A stretch of 64,000 bases of DNA from Chlorogloeopsis fritschii (GCF_043099315.1 NZ_CP170746.1), one strand, 5' to 3'. Shown: positions 1-10,197, counted from the first letter of the stretch. Notes: generated by a model from the sequence alone, not told the origin. Program-made: numbers and translations.

Positions 1-134
1 TCTTGTGCAGTTTGTTTGATACAACTGTGCATACTCCGCCGCAGTTTCGCATCTGTTGCCCAACCACCGAAGTGATCGGCATCGAATTGTAAAAAAGTAG
101 AAAAAATTTCTATCACACTTTTGCGAGGATGCAT
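1..134 (-). CDS. Sigma-70-like RNA polymerase sigma factor, N-terminal end only (cut by window edge)
   Basis: The complement of 134-132 is an ATG that opens a frame with no stop to the window edge, giving 44 residues. It begins MHPRKSVIEIFSTFLQFDAD and continues with GGWATDAKLRRSMHSCIKQ. From memory, this resembles the N-terminus of a cyanobacterial group-3/ECF-like sigma factor (SigG-type), which starts with a similar IEIFSTFLxFxAD...LRRSM pattern. Only this tail is visible, so promoter-recognition regions 2 and 4 cannot be checked. The gene is divergent from the ORF at 224, with about 90 bp between the two starts. The family assignment is recall, not a search, and could be wrong. Confidence 0.5.
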   Translation of the reverse strand, partial: MHPRKSVIEIFSTFLQFDADHFGGWATDAKLRRSMHSCIKQTAQ

Positions 135-223
135 AAAAATATACTATTTTCCCTAAGTTAATATAGTGAGGATTTAAGTACAAAAGATACTTCCTCAAAA
201 ATTTACTACAAGGGGCCAAGAAT

Positions 224-469
224 ATGTTTCGGTTAGCTATGAAATCTTTGGCTCTGAGCGGCATTGTAGCAGTTACTACTACAACTACTTCTTTAATGCG
301 ATCGCTACACGGGTGCGGCGGAAGGTGGGCATTGCTTAGATTTGACTCAAAACCTTATTTTGACTTACGGGCAATGCCCACCCTACGGTTCTTACTGTTC
401 CCTGTTCCCGACTATCAAGACAGGGGGCTATGGTCTCTCGTCAAGGTATTAAATTGTACTCTTGTGTAA
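224..469 (+). CDS. Short ORF: signal-peptide-like start running into repeat DNA (probably a truncated gene)
   Basis: This is an 81-codon frame. The first 25 or so residues (MFRLAMKSLALSGIVAVTTT) look like a secretory signal peptide. From about residue 30 the frame runs straight through the inverted repeat at 322-387, so the downstream residues are probably not an evolved protein. A weak purine stretch (aagggg) lies upstream of the ATG. The most likely reading is a small exported-protein gene cut short by repeat insertion. No family was recognised. The following 240 bp up to the fasciclin gene are AT-rich and show no further gene. Confidence 0.25.
   Translation: MFRLAMKSLALSGIVAVTTTTTSLMRSLHGCGGRWALLRFDSKPYFDLRAMPTLRFLLFPVPDYQDRGLWSLVKVLNCTLV
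322..387. repeat. Dispersed inverted-repeat element, copy 1 (GGTGGGCATTGC termini)
   Basis: GGTGGGCATTGC at 324-335 is perfectly inverted as GCAATGCCCACC at 371-382, around an AT-rich centre containing cttattttgac. A related element lies at 39936-40000 in the opposite orientation, with similar termini and a similar centre. Such palindromic units are common in Nostocales intergenic DNA. No transposase is present. Confidence 0.7.
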
Positions 470-710
470 CTTGAATTTTTGAGATTAGCTTAAAATAGCT
501 CACTGAACTAGATAAATTCTCATTTTGTATTTGTTATGTCTTAAGTGTAGTTACTAAATATAAATATAATAAATAATACAAAGATTTTAATATTAACAAG
601 TAATAACAAATTTATCTTCAGTTCTTAACATATGTTATAAACTTTTTTTCCGAAAACAACTACACAGCCGTTGTAGTATTAGCATTAAATTACCACATTG
701 GCTTAAGCTT

Positions 711-1298
711 ATGTTGAATAAGGATATTCGTGCCTTAACAAGCAAAAAAACATCGATCAAATTAGCGTGCCTGCTTGGAATTATTGGTGTTACAACACTA
801 ATAAGTTCTCCTGTTTTAGCGAGAAGATTCTTTCCACGCTTTGCTTTGTTTCAACCATCAGCTTATAAAAACTATCCCTATCGTACCTCCAACAGTACTA
901 TTGCTGATACTCTAACCAAAGACAAAAAATTTGCCAATCTAGTCGATGAATTGAAAGAAGCTGGGCTTTTTGACTCGCTCAAAAAACCGGGTTATTTCAC
1001 AATTTTTGCCCCAACCGATAGTGCTTTTGATTCTTTATCTGATAACGTCTTCAAGCGATATAGCCAGCCAGAAAACCGGATTAAAGTTTTAAAATATCAT
1101 TTGGTCACTGGTGAAATCACTCCCAAGCAAGTGAAAGATGGGACAATTAAAACGCTAGAAGGTACAGAAGTGAAAATTAGCGATCGCCCTGATGGCACAG
1201 TTCAGTTAAATGATGCGATCGCCCAACATCCCTCTACCACTACCACAAATGGTGTGATTATTGAAATTGACCAAGTACTTATCCCAGGTGACTTTTAG
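711..1298 (+). CDS. Secreted fasciclin (FAS1) domain protein
   Basis: The protein has 195 aa. Residues 1-38 form an export signal: a basic start (RALTSKKTSIK), a hydrophobic core (LACLLGIIGVTTLI) and a probable cut after VLA. From about residue 60 there is one FAS1 domain with the usual landmarks: TIADTL, the H1 box YFTIFAPTDSAF, the YHLVTG segment, and the closing H2-like box NGVIIEIDQVLIP. FAS1 proteins are extracytoplasmic adhesion or matrix proteins; a periplasmic or surface location follows from the signal. It is a single-gene unit with a strong hairpin 48 bp after its stop. Substrate or partner is unknown. Confidence 0.9.
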   Translation: MLNKDIRALTSKKTSIKLACLLGIIGVTTLISSPVLARRFFPRFALFQPSAYKNYPYRTSNSTIADTLTKDKKFANLVDELKEAGLFDSLKKPGYFTIFAPTDSAFDSLSDNVFKRYSQPENRIKVLKYHLVTGEITPKQVKDGTIKTLEGTEVKISDRPDGTVQLNDAIAQHPSTTTTNGVIIEIDQVLIPGDF

Positions 1299-1345
1299 CG
1301 TCTACTTAATAGCATTTCTCACTCATGTATTTACAATGTAGTCTT

Positions 1346-1388
1346 TTTCTCGTTACCAGTATCCTCATTTGACGGTGGTAACGAGAAA
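1346..1388. terminator. Perfect 13-bp hairpin between the convergent fasciclin and CHAT genes
   Basis: TTTCTCGTTACCA at 1346-1358 is exactly inverted as TGGTAACGAGAAA at 1376-1388, with a 17-nt loop. It lies between two convergent genes, so it could act as a bidirectional terminator. The related core CGTTACCAGG recurs in the palindrome at 53591-53615, so it may also be a dispersed repeat. Confidence 0.55.
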
Positions 1389-1409
1389 TATTTCCTATTA
1401 AATTCTTAG

Positions 1410-1458
1410 ACAGAATTAATTACACAACATTATTTTCCCCAACCTTGTTCCCTGTCTC
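1410..1458. repeat. Dispersed 49-bp repeat, copy 1
   Basis: The stretch cagaattaattacaca followed by ttcccc and gttccctgtctcc recurs with a few changes at 19865-19913. Both copies lie directly beyond the end of a gene. No coding potential is visible. Confidence 0.6.
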
Positions 1459-1478
1459 CTGTCTCCTGTTCCTGTTCC

Positions 1479-4283
1479 TTATTGCCAGTTGCCGACAACA
1501 ACAAAAGGTGCCCAGAAATGGGGATTGCTATACTGTTTATCTTTGAGAAGAGCTAGTTGTGCTTGCTGGAGGGCTTGTGCTTTATTGAGCTTTGTCTTTT
1601 TGGCTTGTTCTAGCTGAGTGTACAATTCGCCCATAAATTTAGCAGTACTCTCATCTTGCACTGACCACAATGTTGCTAATGTACTACGAGCACCAGAGCG
1701 CACTGCAACTCCCGCCAGCCCCAAAGCAGCCCTTTGATCGCCAATTGCTGTTTCGCAAGCACTAAGAACTAATAATTCTATCGGTCTGCGAGGTTTGAGT
1801 GTATTGTCTTGTAGTAAGTTACCCAATTGTTTAACATTAATGCGTCTATCCCAAAATAGGATAAAAGTATCTTCAGCATTGGAGCTAAACTGAGCATGAG
1901 TAGCTAGGTGAACGATCGGAAAAGAAGAATCATCAATCTCAGTTTGAATTTCTTTGCTAGTAAATTGATTGTCGATCAGCGACTTAGTTGAAATTCCCAG
2001 CTTTTTAATTCTTTCTAGTTCTAACGGTACGTTAGGCAATGGCTCAAAACCTTCATGTGCTGGTAAATCATTGCGTACCTTGCTTAATCCTGCGGTTAAG
2101 GCTTGAATCTTAATGTCTGTCAAGGGTTTGGGGTTGAATAGTTGCAATCCAGGAGTTAAGGCGATCGCATACTTTTCTAATAAATAGTTTTTACCATCGT
2201 GCAGCACAGCCATCGGAATGTTCCGCAGTTCTCCATCCAGCACAAACACTAGAGTTTTAGCTTTACTGTTTGCCAAGTCTTTTTCTAGGGGACGAATCAG
2301 CCAGTTATAAACTGTTTGGTAGTAAGGTAAAGATTCTTCAATCTCGCTTTGAGGAACCCTAAGAAAACGCTGCATCTGTTCTACAGTCTTGTCGAGTTCT
2401 GTTTTAGCTATCTTAGTTGTATAAAGCTGGGGAGATTGTTTCGGGAGACTGAGAATTACCTCTAAGCGATCTGGCAAAACAATTGGATAAATAACTGCGG
2501 CGCTAGTATCTAGTTCATCAATATTTCTGGGATTTGCCTCCACACAAGCTTCGCGAAAGAAATTGTTGATTTCAGCCAATTGCAGAGATTCAATCACATC
2601 ACGAGCTTGAGTAATGTGTTTTTGACTTTCTTTATTTTTTCCAGCTTTCTTTAAGGAATCAGCATACTCCAACTCTAACTCAACTAATTGTCGATAAACT
2701 GGTTCGACAGTATCTCGAAAAGAAAACTGTACTTCTGGATTAACCGCTACTAAATCGCTGCGTAAAGACTGTAAGGCATTATAAGCTTTGGTATAAGCAG
2801 CGATCGCATCTGGAGTATCTCCTTGTGCTTTACGTATCCTGCCTAACTGCCAGAAGTACTCATAAGCTATGTGTGGTGCTTCCAAGCTAGAAATTATACC
2901 TAAAGATTGTCTGGTAAATTTTTCTGCTTGAGATAAATCCTCCTTGTTACCGCTGTTCGCTCTCATTTCATACAGTGCACCGCGACTTCCTAAAGCGTAA
3001 GCTTCGGCTTGGTAGTCTCCCAAACTTTTAGCTTGTGCAGCAGAGCGAGTTAAAATTTGGTCAATTTCGTTGAAAGTAGGAATTTGAGAATTTGCTTTTA
3101 CTTGGAAGTTTTCCGTTTGTCCTAATTTCACTAAACTCTGAGCTAAGTTGATTTGCTGATAAATTCTAGTACGACTTGGTGGTAAGTTACTGAGTTGAGA
3201 ATTCAAAGATGTCCATAAAGCTTCTGCTTCAGAAAATCTTTTTAGTTTGATTAACAAACTAAGTTGATTTAGTTGTGCTTGCTGTTGCGTAATTGGAGAT
3301 TTACTCAGCTTTACTACTTGGCTATAAGCATCTAAAGCTTTCTGGTCATAATTTTCTCGTCTGCGACGTACCCTTTCGCTTTCAGCTAAAGTTTTTGCCG
3401 TGTTGCCTATACTCAGATAAGTAGTAGCTTCTTCTTCAGGAGAATTCAATTTTTGAACCAAATTTAAACTGCGTTCCAAAACAACTTCCGACTGTTCTGA
3501 TTGTCCGATAACTCGCAGCAGTTCACCCAGACTTCTCAAGCCCACTACTAAAGTTAAAGAAGGTGATTTGTTAGTATTTTTGCCCAGCTTATCTGTCAAT
3601 TCTTGAGTACTTAATTGACTGAACTCTTGACAATTTCTAACTTCTATTTCTTGATTTAAAACTTCCAATAAAGTATTACAAGCGCGGGGATAAAGTCCCA
3701 AATCTTGCATAGCTTGAGCTTGATTGATTTTGCTCTGATCTAATTTATTTTTTTCCTGGAGTTGACTGTAAATTTTTGTCGCTTCTTGCCAAGTACTGAG
3801 AGCATCTGCTGCTCGTCCCATTTCCCTTTGCAAATTGCCTTGAATATCTAAACCTTGAGCCAAAATTTTTAATTTTTCTTGGCTCTGTGGCTGGGATTTA
3901 AGTATAGATAAACTATCTTCACTAGCTTTTTGAGCTTGCTCCCACTGTCCTAATTGTTGATAAGCTAATGAAAGATTGCTCAAAGCCATTGCTTGGTTTA
4001 AGCTATCTTTTTGAGTAGCAAAAGCAGCCACTACTTTTTCCCATGCATTTGCAGCTTCTTGAGTTTTACCTGAGCGATATAGTTGGATAGCTTTATTAGC
4101 TAGTTGTCTGGCATCCTGCTGAGTTTGTACAATCGAGATTACTGGTGGAATTGTGGCGACTACGGGTGGAGTTGCTGCTGAAAAAAGAAACAGCAAACTT
4201 GCCAAAAACAATGAACGTTTTTTATAAATTCTTTTGACCAAATTCTTTAACTTGCGAATAAAAACGGTTTGATTAAGCCACAT
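1479..4283 (-). CDS. Exported TPR-CHAT domain protein (caspase-like protease family)
   Basis: The protein has 934 aa. An N-terminal export signal (basic KRIYKKRS, then LFLASLLFLFSAATPPVVA) is followed by TPR-like helical repeats from about residue 55 to 600, rich in A/L/Y/Q pairs typical of TPR. A C-terminal CHAT domain occupies about residues 620-934. The caspase-type dyad is present: His in HLATHAQF (about residue 796) and Cys in LSACETA (about residue 843). It also has the family's WSVQDESTA and NPHFWAPFVVVG signatures. The gene is last in a minus-strand block after three TpsA genes, 43 bp downstream of the nearest, with GGAG upstream of the ATG. CHAT proteins are putative caspase-clan cysteine proteases. 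Processing or release of the neighbouring TPS adhesins is inference; no substrate is shown. Confidence 0.9.
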   Translation of the reverse strand: MWLNQTVFIRKLKNLVKRIYKKRSLFLASLLFLFSAATPPVVATIPPVISIVQTQQDARQLANKAIQLYRSGKTQEAANAWEKVVAAFATQKDSLNQAMALSNLSLAYQQLGQWEQAQKASEDSLSILKSQPQSQEKLKILAQGLDIQGNLQREMGRAADALSTWQEATKIYSQLQEKNKLDQSKINQAQAMQDLGLYPRACNTLLEVLNQEIEVRNCQEFSQLSTQELTDKLGKNTNKSPSLTLVVGLRSLGELLRVIGQSEQSEVVLERSLNLVQKLNSPEEEATTYLSIGNTAKTLAESERVRRRRENYDQKALDAYSQVVKLSKSPITQQQAQLNQLSLLIKLKRFSEAEALWTSLNSQLSNLPPSRTRIYQQINLAQSLVKLGQTENFQVKANSQIPTFNEIDQILTRSAAQAKSLGDYQAEAYALGSRGALYEMRANSGNKEDLSQAEKFTRQSLGIISSLEAPHIAYEYFWQLGRIRKAQGDTPDAIAAYTKAYNALQSLRSDLVAVNPEVQFSFRDTVEPVYRQLVELELEYADSLKKAGKNKESQKHITQARDVIESLQLAEINNFFREACVEANPRNIDELDTSAAVIYPIVLPDRLEVILSLPKQSPQLYTTKIAKTELDKTVEQMQRFLRVPQSEIEESLPYYQTVYNWLIRPLEKDLANSKAKTLVFVLDGELRNIPMAVLHDGKNYLLEKYAIALTPGLQLFNPKPLTDIKIQALTAGLSKVRNDLPAHEGFEPLPNVPLELERIKKLGISTKSLIDNQFTSKEIQTEIDDSSFPIVHLATHAQFSSNAEDTFILFWDRRINVKQLGNLLQDNTLKPRRPIELLVLSACETAIGDQRAALGLAGVAVRSGARSTLATLWSVQDESTAKFMGELYTQLEQAKKTKLNKAQALQQAQLALLKDKQYSNPHFWAPFVVVGNWQ

Positions 4284-4326
4284 ATTATAAACTCCATCTC
4301 CACTTAGTTTGAGAAATTCACAAATT

Positions 4327-6876
4327 TTAGAAAGGCGCAGGGCAAGCCGCAGTAGTTTTGGAAGAAGTGCGTTGGGGAAGATTGGTAGCAGTGGGGTTGT
4401 AGGCTGTGAGAACTACATCACCTTTTTCGTTGAATACCCATCCTTGAGCGGGGACAATTTGTTTCGCAGTCGGGTGAGTTGAGGACTGATTAATTTTGAT
4501 ACCTTGAGAATTACCTCTACTGCCAACAGGTTCTATCCAATCAACACGAATATTATCATTACTGAGGATTTCATTCGGATGAGGTGGTAAACCACCACGT
4601 CCAGTGATGATAAATTGACTACCATCACCTCTTTGACAGGGATTTTGGGCGATTTGCTCTGTTGGATCTATGACAGTTTCTGGTAATTCCACTAAACCCT
4701 TACTAGGATCAACTTCTGGAGTATTGAGGGTGACACTGCCGCTCAAAGAAGGATTTTGTTGTGAAACGGCAGTAATGTCATTAGTTGGTATTCGCCTTGG
4801 ATCTAAATCGTTGGGACGCAATCTTTCTAAGTCTTGGCGACTGCGAGGCACAAACCCAAAAATACCAGCAGAGTTGATCACCACCTTACCTCCCTGCCCA
4901 CTGCCAGCATTAGCAGTGATATCGTTGTTTTCGTTGGGTGGGGCAATTAAAAAGCCTCGGTAATTCGGGTTGTCGTTGATAAAAATATTGCCACCATCAC
5001 CATCGAGCGCGGTTGCAGAGATAATACTTTCATCTCCCATCAGCAGGTAATCTTGCACATTTAAATAGATATCACCACCACTTCCTGAACTGGCTTCCGC
5101 TGTTATAGTTCCTTTATTCTCCAAGCGGATAGAATCTGCATTAATGTTGAGATTTCCTGCAAAGCCTTTTCCTCGACTTCTCACAGATATTCCTGCTCCG
5201 TCTTGAATTTTGAAAGTAGGAGTGTTAATTGTTATGTCTCCCGCCGCCCCTGTTGAACCTGGTTGTGCTGAAGTAAATAAGCCACTGGGAAACTGACCTG
5301 TAATAGAGCTACCAGTTAATAGCACTTTTTTGGAGGCATTTACTGTTAAATTTCCCCCGTTACCTGCGCCAAAAGTGCCAGCACCAATCTGTGCTCCATC
5401 GCGTACTATTAAGGTAGCTGTGTTAATTGTTAAGTCACCAGCCGTTCCTGTTGAGCCTGGAAGTGCTGAAGTTGACAGCTTAGTGGGAGACTGGCCTCTG
5501 GGTGAAGTACCTATTACTTGTATTTCATCTGTGGCATTTACTGTTAAATTCCCTCCTTGACCAGAACCGTAAGTATCAGTTGATACTACTGCTCCATCCC
5601 GAACTAGTAACTTACTTGTATTAATTGTTAGATTTCCTGCTGCGCCTGTAGCTCCTTGTTCAGATGAAGTAGACAAACCACTAACAAACAAACCACTGGT
5701 TGTGCCAATCACTTGTACTTCCTCTGAAGCGTTTACTGTCAAGTTTCCTGCCGCACCACTATCAAATGCTCGACTTGAGACAAATGCACCTTCCCGTATA
5801 GTTAACCGTTGGACATCAATATTGATATCTCCACCAGGTGCAGAGGTAAAGGTATTGGCTCTGACAATAGAGCTTCTTCCTATGTCTAACACAGAAGCAC
5901 GGATAGCAATGTTACCTTTGTCTGGAATGACTGGGATACCACTGTTATCTTCAATGCTAATATCCACAAAGCTCCTAGAAATTTGGATATTCCTAAAATT
6001 TTTCACACCCTGATAATTTACTGTCCAGCCTTGGTTTGTTGGGCTTAAATTAACTAGGCTATTTCCAGCAACACTACCCAGTTCAATTCGCCCTCCTGGG
6101 GCATTGAGAAAAGCGCCTTCTAAGGTTATGTCACCACCAACCAACGCTAAAGTTTTACCAGGAGGTACGATTAGACCAAGTCCTCGCAAACTACTGAAAA
6201 AGCCACTAACCCCTTGCATGGTAATACTTTCTGGGTTAGCTCTCATTTGCAAACCCACGGGTATACTAACAGTCAACAGTGGTGTGCTTTCAGCAACTTT
6301 AGTGCTAAACAAGGAACCATCGGCAAATTGGATGCTATCCGCTGTACTGCCAATAAATGATCCACCAACATCTAAACGGGCATTAGGGCCAAAGATAATT
6401 CCGTTCGGATTAATGAAGAAAAGATTAGCATTACCTAAGACACCCAGCCTTCCTTGGATATTCGAGCGATTTGTACCTGTGACGCGAGTGAGAATATTTT
6501 CAATTCCAGCCGGATTAGAAAAATAAACTCCTCTATTTGCACCAACATTGAATTCCGCAAAACTGTGAAAAAGGTTTGAGCCGCGAGTAGTACCATCATC
6601 GATGCGATCGCTTGTTATACCTCTAATCAAAACATCACGAGTAATGCTCGTTCTGCCTGTAGCATCGAGACTATTATCTTCGGTAATTTGTGCTGTGGCA
6701 GAACATATTGGTGCAAGGCTACCCACGATAACAAAAGGCAAAGTAATAAAAATCAGCGATCGCTCTTTTGCAGGTTCTATACAGTACTTTACCGAAATTG
6801 GTTGGTGATATGTAGGCGATCGTCCCTGCCGCAAATTATATAATTCCCAAATGCATTCTAATTTTTCTAGTAACAC
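4327..6876 (-). CDS. TpsA: filamentous-haemagglutinin-type two-partner-secretion exoprotein
   Basis: The protein has about 849 aa. I place the start at a GTG (6876-6874), because GAGGAG plus six bases plus this GTG aligns with the GAGGAG-N6-ATG starts of the paralogues upstream; an ATG frame reaches 6915. A signal segment (SLIFITLPFVIVGSLAPICSA) precedes the TPS domain, which shows VLIRGI, SNLFHSFAEFNVG, the ILTRVTG turn and the NPNGIIFG motif. The middle is beta-helix repeats (GNLTVNAS, DITINT). The C-terminus has a conserved tail with ITGRGGLPP and PAQGWVFN, ending ACPAPF. It is exported by Sec and then through TpsB (14874-16829). Its last 190 codons are almost identical to those of the next copy. 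Confidence 0.92.
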   Translation of the reverse strand: MLLEKLECIWELYNLRQGRSPTYHQPISVKYCIEPAKERSLIFITLPFVIVGSLAPICSATAQITEDNSLDATGRTSITRDVLIRGITSDRIDDGTTRGSNLFHSFAEFNVGANRGVYFSNPAGIENILTRVTGTNRSNIQGRLGVLGNANLFFINPNGIIFGPNARLDVGGSFIGSTADSIQFADGSLFSTKVAESTPLLTVSIPVGLQMRANPESITMQGVSGFFSSLRGLGLIVPPGKTLALVGGDITLEGAFLNAPGGRIELGSVAGNSLVNLSPTNQGWTVNYQGVKNFRNIQISRSFVDISIEDNSGIPVIPDKGNIAIRASVLDIGRSSIVRANTFTSAPGGDINIDVQRLTIREGAFVSSRAFDSGAAGNLTVNASEEVQVIGTTSGLFVSGLSTSSEQGATGAAGNLTINTSKLLVRDGAVVSTDTYGSGQGGNLTVNATDEIQVIGTSPRGQSPTKLSTSALPGSTGTAGDLTINTATLIVRDGAQIGAGTFGAGNGGNLTVNASKKVLLTGSSITGQFPSGLFTSAQPGSTGAAGDITINTPTFKIQDGAGISVRSRGKGFAGNLNINADSIRLENKGTITAEASSGSGGDIYLNVQDYLLMGDESIISATALDGDGGNIFINDNPNYRGFLIAPPNENNDITANAGSGQGGKVVINSAGIFGFVPRSRQDLERLRPNDLDPRRIPTNDITAVSQQNPSLSGSVTLNTPEVDPSKGLVELPETVIDPTEQIAQNPCQRGDGSQFIITGRGGLPPHPNEILSNDNIRVDWIEPVGSRGNSQGIKINQSSTHPTAKQIVPAQGWVFNEKGDVVLTAYNPTATNLPQRTSSKTTAACPAPF
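4331..4899 (-). repeat. Near-perfect 569-bp direct repeat in tpsA 3' end (unit 1)
   Basis: Reading the two stretches side by side, 4331-4899 matches 6923-7491 with an offset of 2592 bp. The only difference I found is ggggttgt versus gggattgt near 4391/6983. Beyond 4899 similarity drops to paralogue level. This points to recent gene conversion or duplication. Confidence 0.9.
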
Positions 6877-6918
6877 ATTCAACTCCTCGCTTTTACAATT
6901 TCGGGAAGTTAACAAATA

Positions 6919-9900
6919 TCAAAAAGGCGCAGGGCAAGCCGCAGTAGTTTTGGAAGAAGTGCGTTGGGGAAGATTGGTAGCAGTGGGATTGTAGGCTGTG
7001 AGAACTACATCACCTTTTTCGTTGAATACCCATCCTTGAGCGGGGACAATTTGTTTCGCAGTCGGGTGAGTTGAGGACTGATTAATTTTGATACCTTGAG
7101 AATTACCTCTACTGCCAACAGGTTCTATCCAATCAACACGAATATTATCATTACTGAGGATTTCATTCGGATGAGGTGGTAAACCACCACGTCCAGTGAT
7201 GATAAATTGACTACCATCACCTCTTTGACAGGGATTTTGGGCGATTTGCTCTGTTGGATCTATGACAGTTTCTGGTAATTCCACTAAACCCTTACTAGGA
7301 TCAACTTCTGGAGTATTGAGGGTGACACTGCCGCTCAAAGAAGGATTTTGTTGTGAAACGGCAGTAATGTCATTAGTTGGTATTCGCCTTGGATCTAAAT
7401 CGTTGGGACGCAATCTTTCTAAGTCTTGGCGACTGCGAGGCACAAACCCAAAAATACCAGCAGAGTTGATCACCACCTTACCTCCCTGCCCGGTGAAGGC
7501 ATTAGCGGTGATATCGCTGTTTTCGTTGGGTGTGGCAATCACAAAACCTTGGTAATCTGGAAGGGTATTAATAAAGATGTTGCCACCATTACCACCACCA
7601 GTTTCTGCTGTGCCAGCGGAGGTGGAAATCTCACTATTGCGGCTCATAAATAAGTAGTCTCTGACGTTAAGAATAATGTCGCCACCTTCTGTAGAGGCAC
7701 TTGAGGCGCTAATTTTTCCTTGGTTATCTAGTCGGATAGAGTCAGCGATGATGTCTAGGTTGCCTGCTTTTCCTAATCCTTGGCTGTTCACACTTATGTC
7801 CGATCCACCCTCGACTAGCAACTCTCCAGTAGTAATCTTGATATTTCCTGCATTTTGTGATGTGAGAGTATTAGAACTGATTGAGGCTCCATCGCTCAGA
7901 TGGATTTTTGCTGTAGAGAAATTAAGGTTTCCTGCTGTTCCCTGGGCAAATGTAGTGGAACGTATAAATCCGTCATCTTTTACTAAGAGCAATCCTGTAG
8001 AGATATTAATATCTCCTCCCTCTCCCACACCACCAAAGTCTACTGTGGCGGTAATTTGACTGGGAACTATAAAATCAGGATCGCCTGCACTGGGGCTTGG
8101 CCTTCAAGTATTACAGAATCACGAGCATTAATTATAATGTTGCCTGCATTCCCCTGGTTCTCTGTATCAGCAAGTAGCGCTGACGCATCCTTCAGTAACA
8201 AAGTACCTGTTGTAATCTTGATATCACCTCCATTACCGACACCTGTTTTTTCGGTTACCTCACTGATAATAATGGAGTTTAATAAAGAAACTTGGTCTTG
8301 AGCTTCTATAACAATATCTCCTGGGTTTCCCTCTCCTTCAGTGTTGCTAACTAATTGAGCGCGATTGGTGATAAAAAGTGAACCCGTCCTAATATCAATA
8401 CCCCCAGTGTTGCCCTTACCTCCTTCTTGTACACCGGTGAAAATACCACTGGGAAATCTGCCCTCTCTGCGCCCATCAAAAGAAACTGTATCGCGAGCTA
8501 TAATTGTTACCTTTCCCGCATCTCCTTGCCCAAATATGCTGGATTGTATTTGACCGCCATTAGTAACAAAAAGTAAACCAGAGCTAATATTTATTCCCCC
8601 ACTGTTACCAACAGCACCAGACCCTACATTGTTAAAGATAAAACTTCCATTATCTCCACCATTCAAGAAGACAGTATCATTAGCATTGATATTCACTATG
8701 CCTGCATTTCCTCGTCCAAAGGTACTGGAACTGAGTACAGCACCATTGATCAAAGAAAGCGAGCCTGTCTTGATCTCCAGGTTTCCACCATTACCCGTAG
8801 CTTCTGAGTAAACATCAGCGAACAAGCCACTGCGAAATTGACGATCTGAAGAGATGCCATTCACCTCTAGTGAATCTTGAGCGTTTACAAACAAAGTCCC
8901 TCCAGGTTTTGCCCTTAGAGTACTTGTCTCAATCTGGGAACCATTGGTGAGGGTGACGCGCTTCCCTAACACTTGCACATCTCCTGCACCTTCTCCACTG
9001 GCATCAACTGCTGCCTTTTGAGATAGTTGAATGTTACCGAAATTCTTCACATTACCATAGCCCAAGGCAAAACCTTTTGCTGTCGGAGTCAGGTTGACTA
9101 AACCTTCTCCTGCAACACTGCCTAATTCAATTCTTCCCCCAGCAGTTTTTAGAGTTGCTCCCTCTAAGCTGACATCACCACCCACCAGCGCTAAGGTTTG
9201 ATCGGATGCTACCCGCAACGCATCTGTAGTATCTATCAGAGTATCCGTTGCTCTAACTCCCTCACCATTGCCTTGTACCTGAATACCCCCTGGATTATCC
9301 CGAAATCGCAAGCCTACAGGAATATTTACATTCAATAGTGGTGCTTGTGGGTTGGCAGCACTAAATTCAAATCCATTGTCAAATACTATACTGTTGGCTG
9401 TACTGGCAAAAAATGAACCGCCCAAATCTAATCGAGCATTCGCTCCAAACACAATTCCGTTGGGATTAATCAAGAATAGATTTGCTGTACCCAAGTTATT
9501 GTTAATATCTACAACACCCAATCTTCCCTGGATATTAGAAGCATTACCTCCTGTAACGCGAGTGAGAATATTCTCAATTCCAGCCGGATTAGAAAAATAA
9601 ACTCCTCTGTTTTCACCAACATTGAACTCTTGAAAACTGTGAAATAGATTTGAGCCGCGAGTAGTACCGCCATCTATGCGATCGCTTACTATACCTCTAA
9701 TCTCAATATCACGAGTGACAGTGCTTCTTCCTGTAGCGTCAAGGCTGTTATCTTCGACAATTTGGGCTGTGGCAATAGACACATATGCAAGGCTACCTAG
9801 TATAGCTAGAGGTAAAGTGATAAAAAGGAGCCGCCCTTGAGCAAGTTCTATTTGCCAACGGCGTTTTGCTGAAGTTGGTTGATGAGATGCAGGCGATCGC

Positions 9901-9965
9901 TTGTTAATATTTTTCTTGGTATTCTTTACGTAATTCCCGAATAAAATCGCATAATTAAGTAACAT
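6919..9965 (-). pseudogene. TpsA paralogue split by a single frameshift near 8088
   Basis: Two adjoining frames form one TpsA. The 5' part (9965 to 8067; start ATG after GAGGAG) has the signal peptide, the TPS domain (SNLFHSFQEFNVG, NLFLINPNGIVFG) and beta-helix repeats, and ends at LEGQAPVQ. The 3' part (to 6919) continues with AGDPDFIVPSQITATVDF and the same conserved tail as its neighbour. Reading EGQAP then AGDPDF needs one base fewer or two more at about 8088-8092, so a one-base deletion or a sequencing error explains the split. Intact, it would be about 1,015 aa. The stop lies 43 bp before the GTG of the next tpsA. If the shift is real, a 632-aa fragment lacking the C-terminal tail would be made. 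Confidence 0.88.
6923..7491 (-). repeat. Near-perfect 569-bp direct repeat in tpsA 3' end (unit 2)
   Basis: This is the partner of 4331-4899. It codes for the conserved C-terminal tail, from about FGFVPRSRQDL to the stop. Identity stops sharply at cctgccc, where the two genes resume as ordinary paralogues. Confidence 0.9.
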
Positions 9966-10012
9966 AATAAACTCCTCATTCTTACTCCTATGAGATACTG
10001 ACAAATCTGAAA

Positions 10013-10197
10013 AAGGTACAGGGCAAGCCTGCGGTTGTTTTAGAAGAAGCCCTATCAAGAGCGATCGCAAAGCAAATAGTTTCTGCCAATCGCATCTCAC
10101 CGAAGCCTGTTAGTGATATAGATGCGATCATTTCTTAGTGTCTTTCTTGGCAGAATTGATGTAATTTCGGAATCAAATTGGCTTACACAAGTAACAT
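10013..10197 (-). pseudogene. Scar of a fourth tpsA: 5' start fused to the last codons
   Basis: A third copy of the start context (GAGGAGTTTATT then ATG at 10197-10195, TTA CTT) is followed at once by a stop. After about 130 bp comes ASSKTTA-type sequence, then CPVPF one base out of frame, matching the C-terminal SSKxTAACPAPF of the other TpsA proteins. The flanks 9916-10030 and 10137-10258 are similar, including the 'taacataataaactcctcatt' context. So a full tpsA seems to have lost almost all its middle by deletion. No product is expected. Confidence 0.7.

Noticed and set aside
6104..6526. Plus-strand frame of 140 codons inside tpsA
   Set aside because: Mirror of the conserved TPS domain; the same shadow appears at 9352-9600 and 14000-14236 opposite the paralogues.
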